A DNA stretch of 64,000 nucleotides from Brevundimonas bullata (lineage in GTDB: Bacteria > Pseudomonadota > Alphaproteobacteria > Caulobacterales > Caulobacteraceae): contig NZ_JACHLM010000001.1 of assembly GCF_014207965.1 (NCBI RefSeq), forward strand, positions 1 to 64,000, in the 5' to 3' direction. The translations under genes and the position numbers were made by a program. The notes under the pieces were generated by a model. The model made no database searches and was not told the DNA's origin. It saw only the letters and a program-made list of their open reading frames with translations. Shown here piece by piece: positions 41,929 to 53,553 of this stretch. Position 1 is the first letter of the stretch. Every line of letters begins with the position of its first letter.

Positions 41929-44757
41929 ATGATCAGACCGTCCACCCCCGCCGTTGCGCGGACCCCAGTATCGCGTCGCCGCCCCCTGCGGGCACTGGCC
42001 TGGACGGTCGGTTTCGCGGCCTTCGCCCTGACCAGCACCAGCACCCTGGCCTATGAGGCCGCGCTGGCCGAGGCGCCGGTCGCCGTCCCGGCGCCCGCCA
42101 CGGCTTCACGCATCACCTCGCCGCAGGAGGCCTTCGGCCACGCGGTCGGAGCGGACTATCACCTGGTCAACTACACCCAGTGGGAAGCCTATCTGAAGAC
42201 CCTGGCCAGCCAGTCGGACCGGATGAAGCTGGTCGAGATCGGCAAGTCCTCCGAGGGCCGCACCCAGTATATCGCCATCGTCTCCACCCCCGAGAACCTG
42301 GCCCATCTGGACCGCTATCAGGAGATCGCGCGTCGCCTCGCCAAGGCTGAAGGCGTCACCGAAGACGAAGCCCGCGCCATGTCCGCCGAGGGCAAGGCCG
42401 TGGTCTGGATCGACGGCGGTCTGCACTCGACCGAGACCGTCCCGCCCCAGGCCCTGATCGCCGCCGTGCATGAATGGCTGACGGCGGAGGACGCCGAGGC
42501 CCTGCGCGTCCTGAACGACACCATCATCCTGTTCGCGCCGCTGAATCCGGACGGGATGGAGCTGGTCTCCAACTGGTACATGCGCAACGCAGACCCGCTG
42601 AAGCGCGAGTTCGCCTCGATCCCGGTGCTGTACCAGAAGTACGTCGGCCACGATAACAACCGCGACTACTACCTGTCGGCCATGGCCGAGACGACCAACG
42701 TCAACCGCCAGTTCTTCCGCGAGTGGTTCCCGCAGATCATCTACAACCACCACCAGACGGCGCCCGCCGGGACGGTGGTCTTCATGCCGCCCTTCCGCGA
42801 CCCGTTTAACTACAACTACGACCCGCTGGTCATGGGCACGCTGTCGGAAGTCGGCGCGGCCATGCACAGCCGCCTGATCGAGGAAGGCAAGCCCGGCTCG
42901 ACCATGCGCAGCGGCGCCAGCTACTCGACCTGGAACAACGGGATGGAGCGCTCCATCACCTACTTCCACAATGCGGTGGGCCTGCTGACCGAGATCACCG
43001 GCCACCCGACGCCCAGCCAGATCAGCCTGATCCCGCAGAACCAGCTGGCGCGCAACGACCTGCCCATGCCGGTCGCGCCCCAGACCTGGCATTTCGCCCA
43101 GTCGATCGAATACTCGCAGTCGATCAACCGCGCCGTGCTGAACTACGCCTCGCGCAACAAGGACCGGCTGCTGTTCAACATCTGGCGCATGGGCCAGAAC
43201 GCCATCGACAAGGGCAATACCGACACCTGGCGCATTACACCGACGGGCGTCGAGGCTCTGGTGGAAGCGGCTCAGGAACAGGGCGCCGTCGCGGGCCGTC
43301 GCGGCGTCGATCCGGCCCTCTATGAAAAGGTGCTGCGTGATCCGGCGCGTCGCGATCCGCGCGGCTATGTGATCCCGGCGGATCAGGCCGACCTGCCCAA
43401 CGCCGTGGCCTTCCTCAACAGCCTGATCAAGACGGGCGTGGATGTGGACCGCGCCACGCGCGCCTTCACCGTGGGCGGCACGACCTATCCGGCCGGTTCC
43501 TATGTGGTGAAGACGGCCCAGGCCTATCGCCCGCACGTGCTGGACATGTTCGAGCCGCAGGATCACCCGCACGACCTGCAGTATCCGGGCGGCCCGCCCG
43601 CCCTGCCCTATGACGCCACCGGCTACACGCTGGCGCTGCAGATGGGCGTGAAGTTCGACCGCATCCTCGACGGCTTCGAAGCCCCGACCGAACGCGTCGC
43701 CGACGTCATGGCCCCGCCCGCTGGCAAGATCGACGGAACGGGTCGCGCCGGCTGGCTGATCGATCACGCCCCGGTCAACGGCTACATCCTGTCCAACCGC
43801 CTGCTGAAGGCCGGCGTGCCGGTCTTCTGGCAAGAAGGCGAGACCCGCGCGGGCCGTCAGACCCTGGCCCCCGGCGCCCTGTGGATTCCGGCCAGCGATG
43901 CGGCGCGTCCCATCGTCGAGGCCGCCGTGCGCGACCTGGGCCTGAACGCCCACGCCGCCGCCCGCGCCCCCGGCGGCGACAAGATCGCGCTGAAGCCCGT
44001 ACGCGTCGGCCTGGTGGATCGCTACGGCGGCTCGATGGCCTCGGGCTGGACCCGCTTCATGCTGGAGCAGTTCGAGTATCCGTTCGAGGTCGTCTATCCG
44101 CAGCGTCTGGACGCCGGCGATCTGGCCAAGGACTTCGACGTCCTGGTCTTCGCCTCGGACATGATCCCGGCCGACCTGTCGGCGGCCGCCCAGCGCGACC
44201 AGCCCGAGCCGGAATCCATCCCGGCCGAGTATCGCGGCTGGCTGGGGCACATCACGACCGAGAAGTCGGTGCCGCAGATCGACGCCTTCGTGCGCGGCGG
44301 CGGCAGCGTCGTCACCATCGGCTCGTCGCACCGTCTGGCCACGGCCATGGGCGCGCCGGTTCAGGACGTGCTGCTGAATGCGGACGGCAAGGCTCCGGCC
44401 TCGACCGACTTCTTCATCCCCGGCGCCGTGCTGAAGACCGAGGTCGACAACCGTCAGCCGCTGGCCTTCGGCGCCCCGGCCCAGATGAACGTCTTCTTCA
44501 ACCGCAACTCGGGCTTCCGCCACACCGGCGAAACCGGCTCCATCGTCCGCTATCCTGAGCAGGTCGCGGTCGCCAGCGGCTGGGCCATAGGCAAGCAGAA
44601 GCTGTCGGGTTCGGACGCGGTTCTGGACCTGCCGCACGGCGAAGGCCGCGTCATCGTCCTCGGCCCCGACGTGGTCAACCGCGCCCAGGCCCGCTCGTCA
44701 GTCCGCCTGCTGTTCAACGCCCTCTTCTATGGGCCGGCGATCAGCGCGGAGAAGTAA
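41929..44757 (+). CDS. Secreted M14-family zinc carboxypeptidase
   Basis: A 942-residue exported peptidase. After an N-terminal signal (ALAWTVGFAAFALTSTSTLAYEA), the M14 domain shows the zinc pair in GGLHSTETVPPQALIAAVHEW, LNPDGMELVSNWYMRN (substrate Asn/Arg region) and YNHHQTAPAGT. The second half (from about residue 550) is a large strand/helix region with GATase-like features (DVLVFASDMIPADL and GSVVTIGSSHRLATAMG), as in long M14 proteins of alphaproteobacteria. Its function is likely to be degrading peptides for uptake. The ATG has ACAGGAA upstream. Confidence 0.9.
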   Translation: MIRPSTPAVARTPVSRRRPLRALAWTVGFAAFALTSTSTLAYEAALAEAPVAVPAPATASRITSPQEAFGHAVGADYHLVNYTQWEAYLKTLASQSDRMKLVEIGKSSEGRTQYIAIVSTPENLAHLDRYQEIARRLAKAEGVTEDEARAMSAEGKAVVWIDGGLHSTETVPPQALIAAVHEWLTAEDAEALRVLNDTIILFAPLNPDGMELVSNWYMRNADPLKREFASIPVLYQKYVGHDNNRDYYLSAMAETTNVNRQFFREWFPQIIYNHHQTAPAGTVVFMPPFRDPFNYNYDPLVMGTLSEVGAAMHSRLIEEGKPGSTMRSGASYSTWNNGMERSITYFHNAVGLLTEITGHPTPSQISLIPQNQLARNDLPMPVAPQTWHFAQSIEYSQSINRAVLNYASRNKDRLLFNIWRMGQNAIDKGNTDTWRITPTGVEALVEAAQEQGAVAGRRGVDPALYEKVLRDPARRDPRGYVIPADQADLPNAVAFLNSLIKTGVDVDRATRAFTVGGTTYPAGSYVVKTAQAYRPHVLDMFEPQDHPHDLQYPGGPPALPYDATGYTLALQMGVKFDRILDGFEAPTERVADVMAPPAGKIDGTGRAGWLIDHAPVNGYILSNRLLKAGVPVFWQEGETRAGRQTLAPGALWIPASDAARPIVEAAVRDLGLNAHAAARAPGGDKIALKPVRVGLVDRYGGSMASGWTRFMLEQFEYPFEVVYPQRLDAGDLAKDFDVLVFASDMIPADLSAAAQRDQPEPESIPAEYRGWLGHITTEKSVPQIDAFVRGGGSVVTIGSSHRLATAMGAPVQDVLLNADGKAPASTDFFIPGAVLKTEVDNRQPLAFGAPAQMNVFFNRNSGFRHTGETGSIVRYPEQVAVASGWAIGKQKLSGSDAVLDLPHGEGRVIVLGPDVVNRAQARSSVRLLFNALFYGPAISAEK

Positions 44758-44816
44758 GGACGGCGGCGGCGGTCTTCGGATCGCCGCCAGCCTTCCGGCA
44801 AGCGACCTGCATATAT

Positions 44817-44930
44817 CCGCTCATCCCCGCGGAAGCGGGGACCCAGTGAGAGCGCAGTCTGAGCGCCTTCCATTGACCGAAGACCCTTGGAGCCAAAGCA
44901 CTGGGTCCCCGCTTCCGCGGGGATGAGCGG
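44817..44930. repeat. 114-base inverted-repeat element with 31-base arms
   Basis: Perfect 31-base arms (44817-44847 and 44900-44930; the sequence begins CCGCTCATCCCCGCGG) flank 52 bases. This is the form of the common alphaproteobacterial intergenic palindromes with a CATCCCCGC motif, likely a MITE or REP-type element. It lies after the M14 gene and before the symporter terminator. Confidence 0.85.
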
Positions 44931-44952
44931 GCAATCAAATGGCGCGCACAGC

Positions 44953-44985
44953 AAAAAGGCCGCCCCATCGCTGGGACGGCCTTTT
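44953..44985 (-). terminator. Terminator of the symporter gene
   Basis: A stem AAAAAGGCCGCCCC to GGGACGGCCTTTT with one mismatch and A/T flanks. On the minus strand the stem is followed by TTTTTGC. It is 22 bases past the symporter stop and may also stop readthrough from the left. Confidence 0.82.
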
Positions 44986-45006
44986 CATTTCCAGCGCCTG
45001 GTAAGC

Positions 45007-46272
45007 TTAGGCGACGGCGGTCTGGGGCGCGTCGGGCCCGCCCTCGGGGATGTCATCCAGTTCGCCTTCCCACTTGGCGACCACGGCGGCGGCGACGGAG
45101 TTGCCGACCACGTTGGTGGCCGAGCGGCCCATGTCGAGCAGGTGATCGACGCCGAGCACGATGGCGATCCAGGCTTCCGGCAGACCGAAGTAGGTCAGGG
45201 TCGCCATGATGACCACCAGGGAGGCGCGCGGGATGCCGGCGATGCCCTTCGACGTCACCATCAGCAGCAGCAGCATGAAGACCTGCTGCGAGACGCTGAG
45301 GTGCACGCCGTGCGCCTGCATGATGAACATGGTGGCGAAGGTGCAGTAGAGCATCGAGCCGTCGAGGTTGAACGAATAGCCCAGCGGCAGGACGAAGCTG
45401 ACGATGCGGCGGCGCACGCCGACGGTGGGCAGGGCGTCCAGGATGCGCGGATAGGCGGCTTCCGAGCTGGCGGTCGAGAAGGCCAGCAGGGCCGGGGTGC
45501 GGATCACCTTGAACAGCGGCAGGACGCGACGGCCCAGCACGGCGGCGGCGGCCACGAACAGCAGGCCCCACAGGATGGCCATCGAGCCGTAGAAGCCGAG
45601 CACGAACTTGGCGTAGACGGCCAGCATCTCCAGACCTTGCGTGGCGATGGTCGAGGCCAGGGCGGCGAAGATGGCCAGGGGGGCCAGCTTCATCACGAAC
45701 TCGGTCACCTTCAGCATGATGCTGGCGGCCTGTTCGACCAGATTCAGCACCGCCGGGGCCTTGTCGTCCAGGGCGGCGACCGCCGTGCCGACGAACAGGG
45801 AGAAGACCACGATCTGCAGAATCTCGTTCTTGGCCATGGCGTCAAAGATCGAGGTCGGCACCAGATGGGTGACGAAGCCGTGCAGCGAGAAGGCGTCGGT
45901 CGAGGCCGCCGGGGCCGTGGCCAGCGCCGCCTGCGGCAGGTGCATGCCCGCGCCTGGCTGCAACAGCTGCACCATCATCAGGCCCAGCAGCAGCGACACC
46001 ACCGAGGCGCCGATGAACCAGGTCATGGTCTTGACGCCGATGCGGCCGACCGAGGCGGCGTCCTCCATGTGGGCGATGCCCGCCACCAGGGTCGTAAACA
46101 CCAGGGGCGCGATGATCATCTTGATCAGACGCAGGAAGACATCGGTGATCAGCGACAGATTCGTCGCCGCCGCGGCCGCCTGATCGGCGCTCAGATACTG
46201 GTTCACGCCCCAGCCGACCAGCACGCCCAGGATCATGGCGCCGATGATGAGGTAGGCGAATATTCGGTTCAT
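45007..46272 (-). CDS. Dicarboxylate/amino acid:cation symporter (DAACS family)
   Basis: A 421-residue inner-membrane transporter (glutamate/aspartate/dicarboxylate type). Family hallmarks: LIKMIIAPLVFTTLVAGIAH, AFSTASSEAAYPRIL (the Ser-rich loop), LPLGYSFNLDGSMLYCTFATMFI and the C-terminal GVDHLLDMGRSATNVVGNS. The ATG at 46272 is the usual start. The likely cargo is C4-dicarboxylates, glutamate or aspartate; the sequence alone does not decide. It stands alone. Confidence 0.92.
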   Translation of the reverse strand: MNRIFAYLIIGAMILGVLVGWGVNQYLSADQAAAAATNLSLITDVFLRLIKMIIAPLVFTTLVAGIAHMEDAASVGRIGVKTMTWFIGASVVSLLLGLMMVQLLQPGAGMHLPQAALATAPAASTDAFSLHGFVTHLVPTSIFDAMAKNEILQIVVFSLFVGTAVAALDDKAPAVLNLVEQAASIMLKVTEFVMKLAPLAIFAALASTIATQGLEMLAVYAKFVLGFYGSMAILWGLLFVAAAAVLGRRVLPLFKVIRTPALLAFSTASSEAAYPRILDALPTVGVRRRIVSFVLPLGYSFNLDGSMLYCTFATMFIMQAHGVHLSVSQQVFMLLLLMVTSKGIAGIPRASLVVIMATLTYFGLPEAWIAIVLGVDHLLDMGRSATNVVGNSVAAAVVAKWEGELDDIPEGGPDAPQTAVA

Positions 46273-46434
46273 TTTCAATGTTCCAACTGCACTCGGCTCA
46301 CCCCGTCGGAACATTCCCCCCCGACCGTACGAGCCTCGTCCGTCCATACAAAAGCGGGGCGGCAGACGTTCGAAACATCCACCGCCCCGCCTCGTTCGCG
46401 TCTTTGCTAAAGCCTATCGGCCCGCACGACTAGA

Positions 46435-49400
46435 TCAGAACGACTTGCGGATCGTCGCATACCACCAGCGACCACGGTTCGAGTGGACGCTGCCGTCGTA
46501 GCCGTAACGTTCGTTGGCCAGCGGCGGGTCTTCGTTCGTGATGTTGCGAGCGCCGACGCGAAGGCGCGTGCCTTCCATGCGACCGCTCTCGAACTCGTAC
46601 TGGACGTAGAGGTTGTGGGTCAGCCAATCCTCGACGACCCAGTAGTCGCCGCTGCCGACCAGGGTGGCCGAGGTGTCGTAGTAGTCGCTGACGTAGCTGG
46701 AATAGATACCCGTGCTCCACGGACCATTGTCCCAGGTCAGGCTCGACGACGCCTTCCACTGAGGACGACCGTTGCGACGGACCAGTTCCTCGACGCCCGA
46801 GACGGTGACGCCCGAGATAACGCCGTCCTTGAGGCCGTCCAGCAGCAGCTGGTGGTCTTCATTGGCGTCCTGATACAGCTTCAGCCACTGGCTGACGTTG
46901 ACGCTCCAGGTGAAGGAGCCGATCGGCGTCTGACGCAGGCTGTAGTGCATCCGGTAGTCCACACCTTCGGACTCGCGCGGCTGCAGGTTCCGATAATCGT
47001 CCTTGATCGACAGGATGGTGCCGACCGGCGCCAGACCGGCGGCCAGACCGTCAGCGATCTGCTGGGCGTCCGGCGCGGCGCGCACGACGTTCTCGTTGAA
47101 GCTGCCAATCTGACGCAGATAGTAGTCCATGATCAGCTGGTTGGTGCCGCCGAAGATGCCGACCAGGTCGGTCTGGTTGATCTTCCAGTAGTCCACCGCG
47201 AACGTCAGCACGCCATAGTCGCTGGACCACAGCTTGGGCTCGAAGACGAGGCCGGCGCTGAGGTTTTCCGAACGCTCGGGCTTCAGATCCGGGTTGCCCG
47301 CGCGGTTCTCGATCCGCGATTCCGAGGCGCAGTAGTCGTTCGTAGTGCCCAGGTTCGGAATGGCGCCGATCGCCACCTGAACCGCGCAGGCGGCGTAGTC
47401 GCGGCGCGAGTTCGAGCGCTGGAAGTCCGGCTGATGCAGTTGCGTCAGGTTCGGGGCGCGGAAGCCCTTGGACCAGGCGGTGCGGAACATCAGCCAGTCG
47501 TTCGGACGATAGGCCAAGGCCACCTTGGGCGCCCCGACCAGACCGAACAGGGAATAGTCCTCCAGACGACCGGCCACCTGCATGTCGATCGACTTGACGA
47601 AGGGGATGTTCATCTCGGGCGAGACGACCGGGATCGCCAGTTCGGCGAAGGCCGAATAGACGTTGCGCGCGCCCGAGCTGTCGGGGGTGTAGGTCACGCC
47701 CATGATGTCCGACTGGCTGGTGACGCCCGCCAGATCGGTGAAGGTGATGGTGCCGTCCAGGCGGTCGTCGCGGTCTTCGGTGAAGCTCTCGCGACGCGCC
47801 TCGACGCCCGCCGCCAGACCGACGTCGCCGGCCGAAAGCGTGAACAGATCAGCGCGCGAGACGTGGAAGTCCCACTGCATCAGTTCGGTTTCCGCCGTGC
47901 GTCCGACGCGAACCGTGAAGCTGTCGAGGGTGTCCTGGTTGTTCACGCCGAAGACGGCGTTGCGCGGGTTGTTCAGATCGCCGCCGACGAAGGGGTTGTA
48001 GGCGTCGGCCGTCGTCCGGTTGATGGCGGCTTGCAGGCCGGTCATGCTGACGCCGTCCATTTCGTCTTCGGTGCGCGCCTTGGAGTAGAGCAGCGCGCTT
48101 TCCCAGTCGAAGCCGCGGTACTGGCCACGCAGACCGCCGACGAAGCGGGTCGTGACGTTTTCCACGTCGACGCTGCGGTAGCCCAGGTCGGCGAAACGGT
48201 AGTCCTTGATCTCGACCGGCGCGCCTTCCAGCGGCACGGAGCCCGCGCCCGAGACACCGATGCCCGGCAGACGCGCGGTGACGCCCAGGGTGCCCAGCGG
48301 GTTCCAGTAGGCGGTCGGCGACATCAGCACGCGCTGGAAGTCCAGCGGCGTGTCCTGCTGGCGCTGCGACCAGGTGCTGGCCTGATAATAGCCGACCTCG
48401 CCAAAGGCCTCGATGCCATTATCGAACTGGTGGTTGATGAAGGTGAACAGGTTGGCGCGATCAACAGCCGAGCTGATCGTCCGCATCGTGTCCAGGTCGT
48501 AGCGCAGGTTCTGGTCTTCGTTGTTCGTGGCCGTCGTCAGCGACAGCGTCGAGTTGTCGAAGCAGGTCCCCGCGACGAAGCCCGTCGCCACGCAGCCTGG
48601 GTTCGTGCCCGGCTGGATATGGAAGGAGCCGGCGGTGGCGGTCAGCGGCTTGCCGCCGACGGTCGTCGTCGCCCTGCCCGGCGCATAGGTGCCCGGCTGC
48701 AGCCGATAGCCCTCGGCCCAGGCCGTGATCGAGCTGTAGGTGACATAGTCCAGGCCCGTGGCCCGGTCGCCGAAGCGGTTGATCCGGCCCTCGACGGTCG
48801 CGTAGTCGCGCTCCCAGATGAACAGGGCGTCGCGGGTCAGATAGTCGCCCATCACCGAGATATTGGTGCGGCCGTCGTTGAATTCCTTGCCGGCCTGGAA
48901 GTTGAAGGAATACTCCTCCATCCCGCCTTCATCGCGGCCCATGCCCGACTGAACCGTCAGACCGTTGAAGTTGCCGCGCAGGACCGTGTTGACCACGCCT
49001 GCGACCGCATCCGTGCCGAACAGGGCCGCGGCGCCGTCAGCCAGCACCTCGACGCGCTGGACGCCCATGACCGGGATCGAGTTGGTGTTGACGGTCGTGA
49101 CCGGCACATAGTTTTCGATCTGGGTGCCGGGGTGAGCCACCAGGCGGCGGCCGTTCAACAGGGCCAGGGTGTTGCCGGTGCCCAGCGCCCGCAGGTCGAT
49201 CGAGGCCACGTCGCCGCGCGCGCTGTTGATGCCGCCGTTGTCGGTGTCGGCGTCGTTGAAGTTGACGTCGCCGGCCTGCGAGATGGCGCGATACAGGTCG
49301 TCGCCGTCAACGGCGCCGATGGCGTCGATGTCCTGAGCGCCGATCACGGTGACCGGCAGGGCTTCGTTGATGCGGGTGCCCTTAATGCGGCTGCCGACCA

Positions 49401-49749
49401 CCACGACCTCGTCGACCTGGGTGGCGTCGGTCGTCTTTGGGCGCTGGCGCAGGACGAAGGTCGTTCCCTCGTGGCTGACGATCTCCAGATCAGTGCCGTC
49501 GATCAGCAGGTTCACCGCAGCCTCGACATCCATGACGCCGTTCACTGCGCGGGTGCGCACGCCCGTCAGATGCGCCGTCGGCGCCGAAATCTGCACGCCG
49601 GCCTGACGCGCCAGTTCCGTGATGGCCTGGCTGATCGGCTGGGCAGGAACGTTAAACGTTCGATCCTGCGCCTGAGCCCCATTCACTGCACACAACAGCG
49701 CCAATCCCGCGGCGCTCGCCGCCAGGCCCTGCTTCCAAGACGCTCTCAT
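46435..49749 (-). CDS. TonB-dependent receptor with N-terminal STN domain
   Basis: A 1104-residue outer-membrane receptor. Signal peptide (LAASAAGLALLCAVNGAQAQ), an STN signalling domain (about 28-105, FNVPAQPISQAITELARQAGV), a TonB-box-like VDEVVVVGSRI, the plug (about 120-250) with NGRRL and DGAAALFGTDAVAGVVN, then the barrel, ending in RKSF with a final Phe. STN receptors signal through FecR to an ECF sigma factor, and exactly those genes are upstream on the same strand. The ligand is unknown. Loop cysteines (CVATGFVAGTC and CAVQ, DYCAS) could form disulphides. Confidence 0.95.
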   Translation of the reverse strand: MRASWKQGLAASAAGLALLCAVNGAQAQDRTFNVPAQPISQAITELARQAGVQISAPTAHLTGVRTRAVNGVMDVEAAVNLLIDGTDLEIVSHEGTTFVLRQRPKTTDATQVDEVVVVGSRIKGTRINEALPVTVIGAQDIDAIGAVDGDDLYRAISQAGDVNFNDADTDNGGINSARGDVASIDLRALGTGNTLALLNGRRLVAHPGTQIENYVPVTTVNTNSIPVMGVQRVEVLADGAAALFGTDAVAGVVNTVLRGNFNGLTVQSGMGRDEGGMEEYSFNFQAGKEFNDGRTNISVMGDYLTRDALFIWERDYATVEGRINRFGDRATGLDYVTYSSITAWAEGYRLQPGTYAPGRATTTVGGKPLTATAGSFHIQPGTNPGCVATGFVAGTCFDNSTLSLTTATNNEDQNLRYDLDTMRTISSAVDRANLFTFINHQFDNGIEAFGEVGYYQASTWSQRQQDTPLDFQRVLMSPTAYWNPLGTLGVTARLPGIGVSGAGSVPLEGAPVEIKDYRFADLGYRSVDVENVTTRFVGGLRGQYRGFDWESALLYSKARTEDEMDGVSMTGLQAAINRTTADAYNPFVGGDLNNPRNAVFGVNNQDTLDSFTVRVGRTAETELMQWDFHVSRADLFTLSAGDVGLAAGVEARRESFTEDRDDRLDGTITFTDLAGVTSQSDIMGVTYTPDSSGARNVYSAFAELAIPVVSPEMNIPFVKSIDMQVAGRLEDYSLFGLVGAPKVALAYRPNDWLMFRTAWSKGFRAPNLTQLHQPDFQRSNSRRDYAACAVQVAIGAIPNLGTTNDYCASESRIENRAGNPDLKPERSENLSAGLVFEPKLWSSDYGVLTFAVDYWKINQTDLVGIFGGTNQLIMDYYLRQIGSFNENVVRAAPDAQQIADGLAAGLAPVGTILSIKDDYRNLQPRESEGVDYRMHYSLRQTPIGSFTWSVNVSQWLKLYQDANEDHQLLLDGLKDGVISGVTVSGVEELVRRNGRPQWKASSSLTWDNGPWSTGIYSSYVSDYYDTSATLVGSGDYWVVEDWLTHNLYVQYEFESGRMEGTRLRVGARNITNEDPPLANERYGYDGSVHSNRGRWWYATIRKSF

Positions 49750-49854
49750 AACCCCGACCCTTGATACTTTTCTGGACGTCCGCCGTGCGACGGATCTCCT
49801 CCAAGACGCGGGGGGCGCGCAAATCCTCCAAAAAAAGCAATTCGTGGTCGGAAA

Positions 49855-50811
49855 TTAGACCAGACGGCGGCTCAACCGGATTTCCTCGGCGTTCACCGTC
49901 ACGTCCAGATCCAGACTTCCGGCCGCTGCACGGGCGAAACTGACGGGGTCATTGGCCACGAACAGGCCGGTGATCCGCAGGCTCGCGACCAAGGGATCGG
50001 CGGGGACGATGCGGGTGGGGTTGTAGCGCGCGAACTCCCGCGCGGCCCGCATCAGGGTCTCGTCTTCCAGCTGGATCCGGCCATGACGCCAGGCCAGTTC
50101 GCGGTCCGCGTCGATCTCTCCAGTGTGAACCGGCGAGGCCCCATCGGACAGATAGGCCCGCGTATTGGCCGCCAGATCGAGCGCCTCGCCTTGCGCCCCG
50201 TTCAACTCGACCTCGCCGCCGAAGGACACGACCTGGAGGGGCGACCTGCCCAGACGACGCACCAGGAAGCTGGCGCCGTTGGCGATGACCGCCGCCTCGC
50301 CCGAACGCACAATAAAGGGACGGCCCGCGTCGGCGACCACGTTGAACAGGGCCTCGCCCGTGTTCAGCACGATCTCGCGCGCCTTGCGATTATAGCGGAC
50401 GTCGCCCTCTGACAGCGTGTTCAGCGTCATCACCGAGCCGTCGTCCAGCGGCACGACCCGGGTCTCGCCCATGCGGGTCTCGAACGGCTGGGCCTGGTTC
50501 CGCAGAGCCGCCAGCGCGCCCGCGCCGCCGACCGCGACCACCGAGATCGAGGCCGCGATCAGGCCGCGTCGGCTGATGACCGGCTTGGGCGTCGGACGCG
50601 TGAGCGGAATGGCCCCGCCCGCAAGGGCCGCCGCCCGGCGACTGTGCACCGCCACGGCCCGCGCCCGCGCAAAGGCGCCCAGACGCCGCACGTCGCCCTC
50701 CAGCCAGGCGTCCAGCTCCGCCTGATCCGCCGGGGACAGCGGCCCGTCGTCAAGTCTGGCCGCCCAGAGGCAAGCCGCTCGCTCAACCTCCTGGCTTGTC
50801 TGCCTGACCAT
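49855..50811 (-). CDS. FecR-family anti-sigma/sensor protein
   Basis: A 318-residue single-pass membrane protein. The cytoplasmic N-terminus (DUF4880-like; ACLWAARLDDGPLSPADQAELDAWL) binds sigma, a membrane segment (RRGLIAASISVVAVGGAGAL, about residues 85-105) follows, and the periplasmic FecR domain has GETRVVPLDDGSVMTLNTLSEGDVRYN and TGEALFNVVADAGRPFIVRSG. The ATG at 50811 lies inside the end of the sigma gene (29-base overlap). Together with that gene and the receptor it forms a surface-signalling system. Confidence 0.92.
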   Translation of the reverse strand: MVRQTSQEVERAACLWAARLDDGPLSPADQAELDAWLEGDVRRLGAFARARAVAVHSRRAAALAGGAIPLTRPTPKPVISRRGLIAASISVVAVGGAGALAALRNQAQPFETRMGETRVVPLDDGSVMTLNTLSEGDVRYNRKAREIVLNTGEALFNVVADAGRPFIVRSGEAAVIANGASFLVRRLGRSPLQVVSFGGEVELNGAQGEALDLAANTRAYLSDGASPVHTGEIDADRELAWRHGRIQLEDETLMRAAREFARYNPTRIVPADPLVASLRITGLFVANDPVSFARAAAGSLDLDVTVNAEEIRLSRRLV

Positions 50812-51394
50812 GAACCTTACCGCGTTGTTGTTTCTCAGACTTAGACGCGACCACCGCGTCAAATCCGCCATTGGCGTAGGCGCTCATCAACAGGCCCAGC
50901 CCCTTGGCGATGTGTTTTTCGACCGTGCTTTCCGCAATACCGGTCCGACGCGAAACTTCCTTCTGCGAAAGCCCCGAGACCCGGCTTAAAAGGAATATCT
51001 TTCGCGTTTTTTCCGGCAGACGGGAAATCATCTCAGCCAGGACCTGAAGCTCGTTTCGCGCCATCACCGTGTCTTCCGGCGTCAGCTCATCCACCGCCAG
51101 TTGCAGGCTCTCGACCTCGGCCAGAGAGCGGATCGAGACGACGCTCTTGCGGCGCACCCGGCTGACCAGGACCGAATAAGCCGTGCGGAAGAAGTAGGCT
51201 CGTACATTGCGGATTTCGGACACGTCGGCGACCGTCACCAGCTTGGCGTAGGCTTCCTGAATAATGTCGTCGACGTCGAACTCGGCCTGACGCCCACGGC
51301 GCAGCCAGCCGCGCACCGCAGGCTCATGCGGCATCACATGCGTGGCAAGCCACAGCGCTCGTTCGTCAGAAACCCCCATGCGTCGCTTCTGCAT
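50783..51394 (-). CDS. ECF sigma factor (FecI-like)
   Basis: A 203-residue extracytoplasmic-function sigma factor. Region 2 has FDVDDIIQEAYAKLVTV and VRAYFFRTAYSVLVSRVRR; region 4 has LPEKTRKIFLLSRVSGLSQKEVSRRTGIAESTVEKHIAKGLGLL. The start at 51394 is chosen; ATG at 51379 or TTG at 51415 are possible. It is the first gene of the sigma-FecR-receptor operon and would activate that operon when the receptor is occupied. Confidence 0.92.
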   Translation of the reverse strand: MQKRRMGVSDERALWLATHVMPHEPAVRGWLRRGRQAEFDVDDIIQEAYAKLVTVADVSEIRNVRAYFFRTAYSVLVSRVRRKSVVSIRSLAEVESLQLAVDELTPEDTVMARNELQVLAEMISRLPEKTRKIFLLSRVSGLSQKEVSRRTGIAESTVEKHIAKGLGLLMSAYANGGFDAVVASKSEKQQRGKVHGQADKPGG

Positions 51395-51456
51395 GACAGG
51401 GCCCGTCCGGTTCAACCGCTATTTTAAGCGCCCGCACTCTGTGCGCCGACGAATTA

Positions 51457-51511
51457 TTGCAACTCATTGCAAAACTGGATGGGCGCGATACAGTTTGTTC
51501 AACTGATTGCA
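51457..51511. promoter_or_regulatory. Candidate operator upstream of fadH
   Basis: TTGCAA-CTCA-TTGCAA (51457-51472) is a 16-base palindrome. CAACTCATTGCA (51460-51471) and CAACTGATTGCA (51500-51511) are near-identical direct repeats 40 bases apart. The last one is 16 bases before the fadH ATG. A PadR or other repressor is a candidate binder. Confidence 0.5.
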
Positions 51512-51514
51512 TAA

Positions 51515-53539
<2,025 letters not shown>

Positions 53540-53553
53540 GGAAGGAAAAGCTC

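Noticed and set aside
42106..44637. 843-residue frame antisense to the M14 carboxypeptidase
   Set aside because: Sense frame carries complete M14 motifs; the antisense sequence has only biased composition.
46483..49764. 1093-residue open frame antisense to the STN TonB receptor
   Set aside because: It is the shadow of a GC-rich gene: the sense frame has signal peptide, STN, plug and barrel motifs, while the antisense product is a His/Arg/Gln/Val-rich string with no domain.
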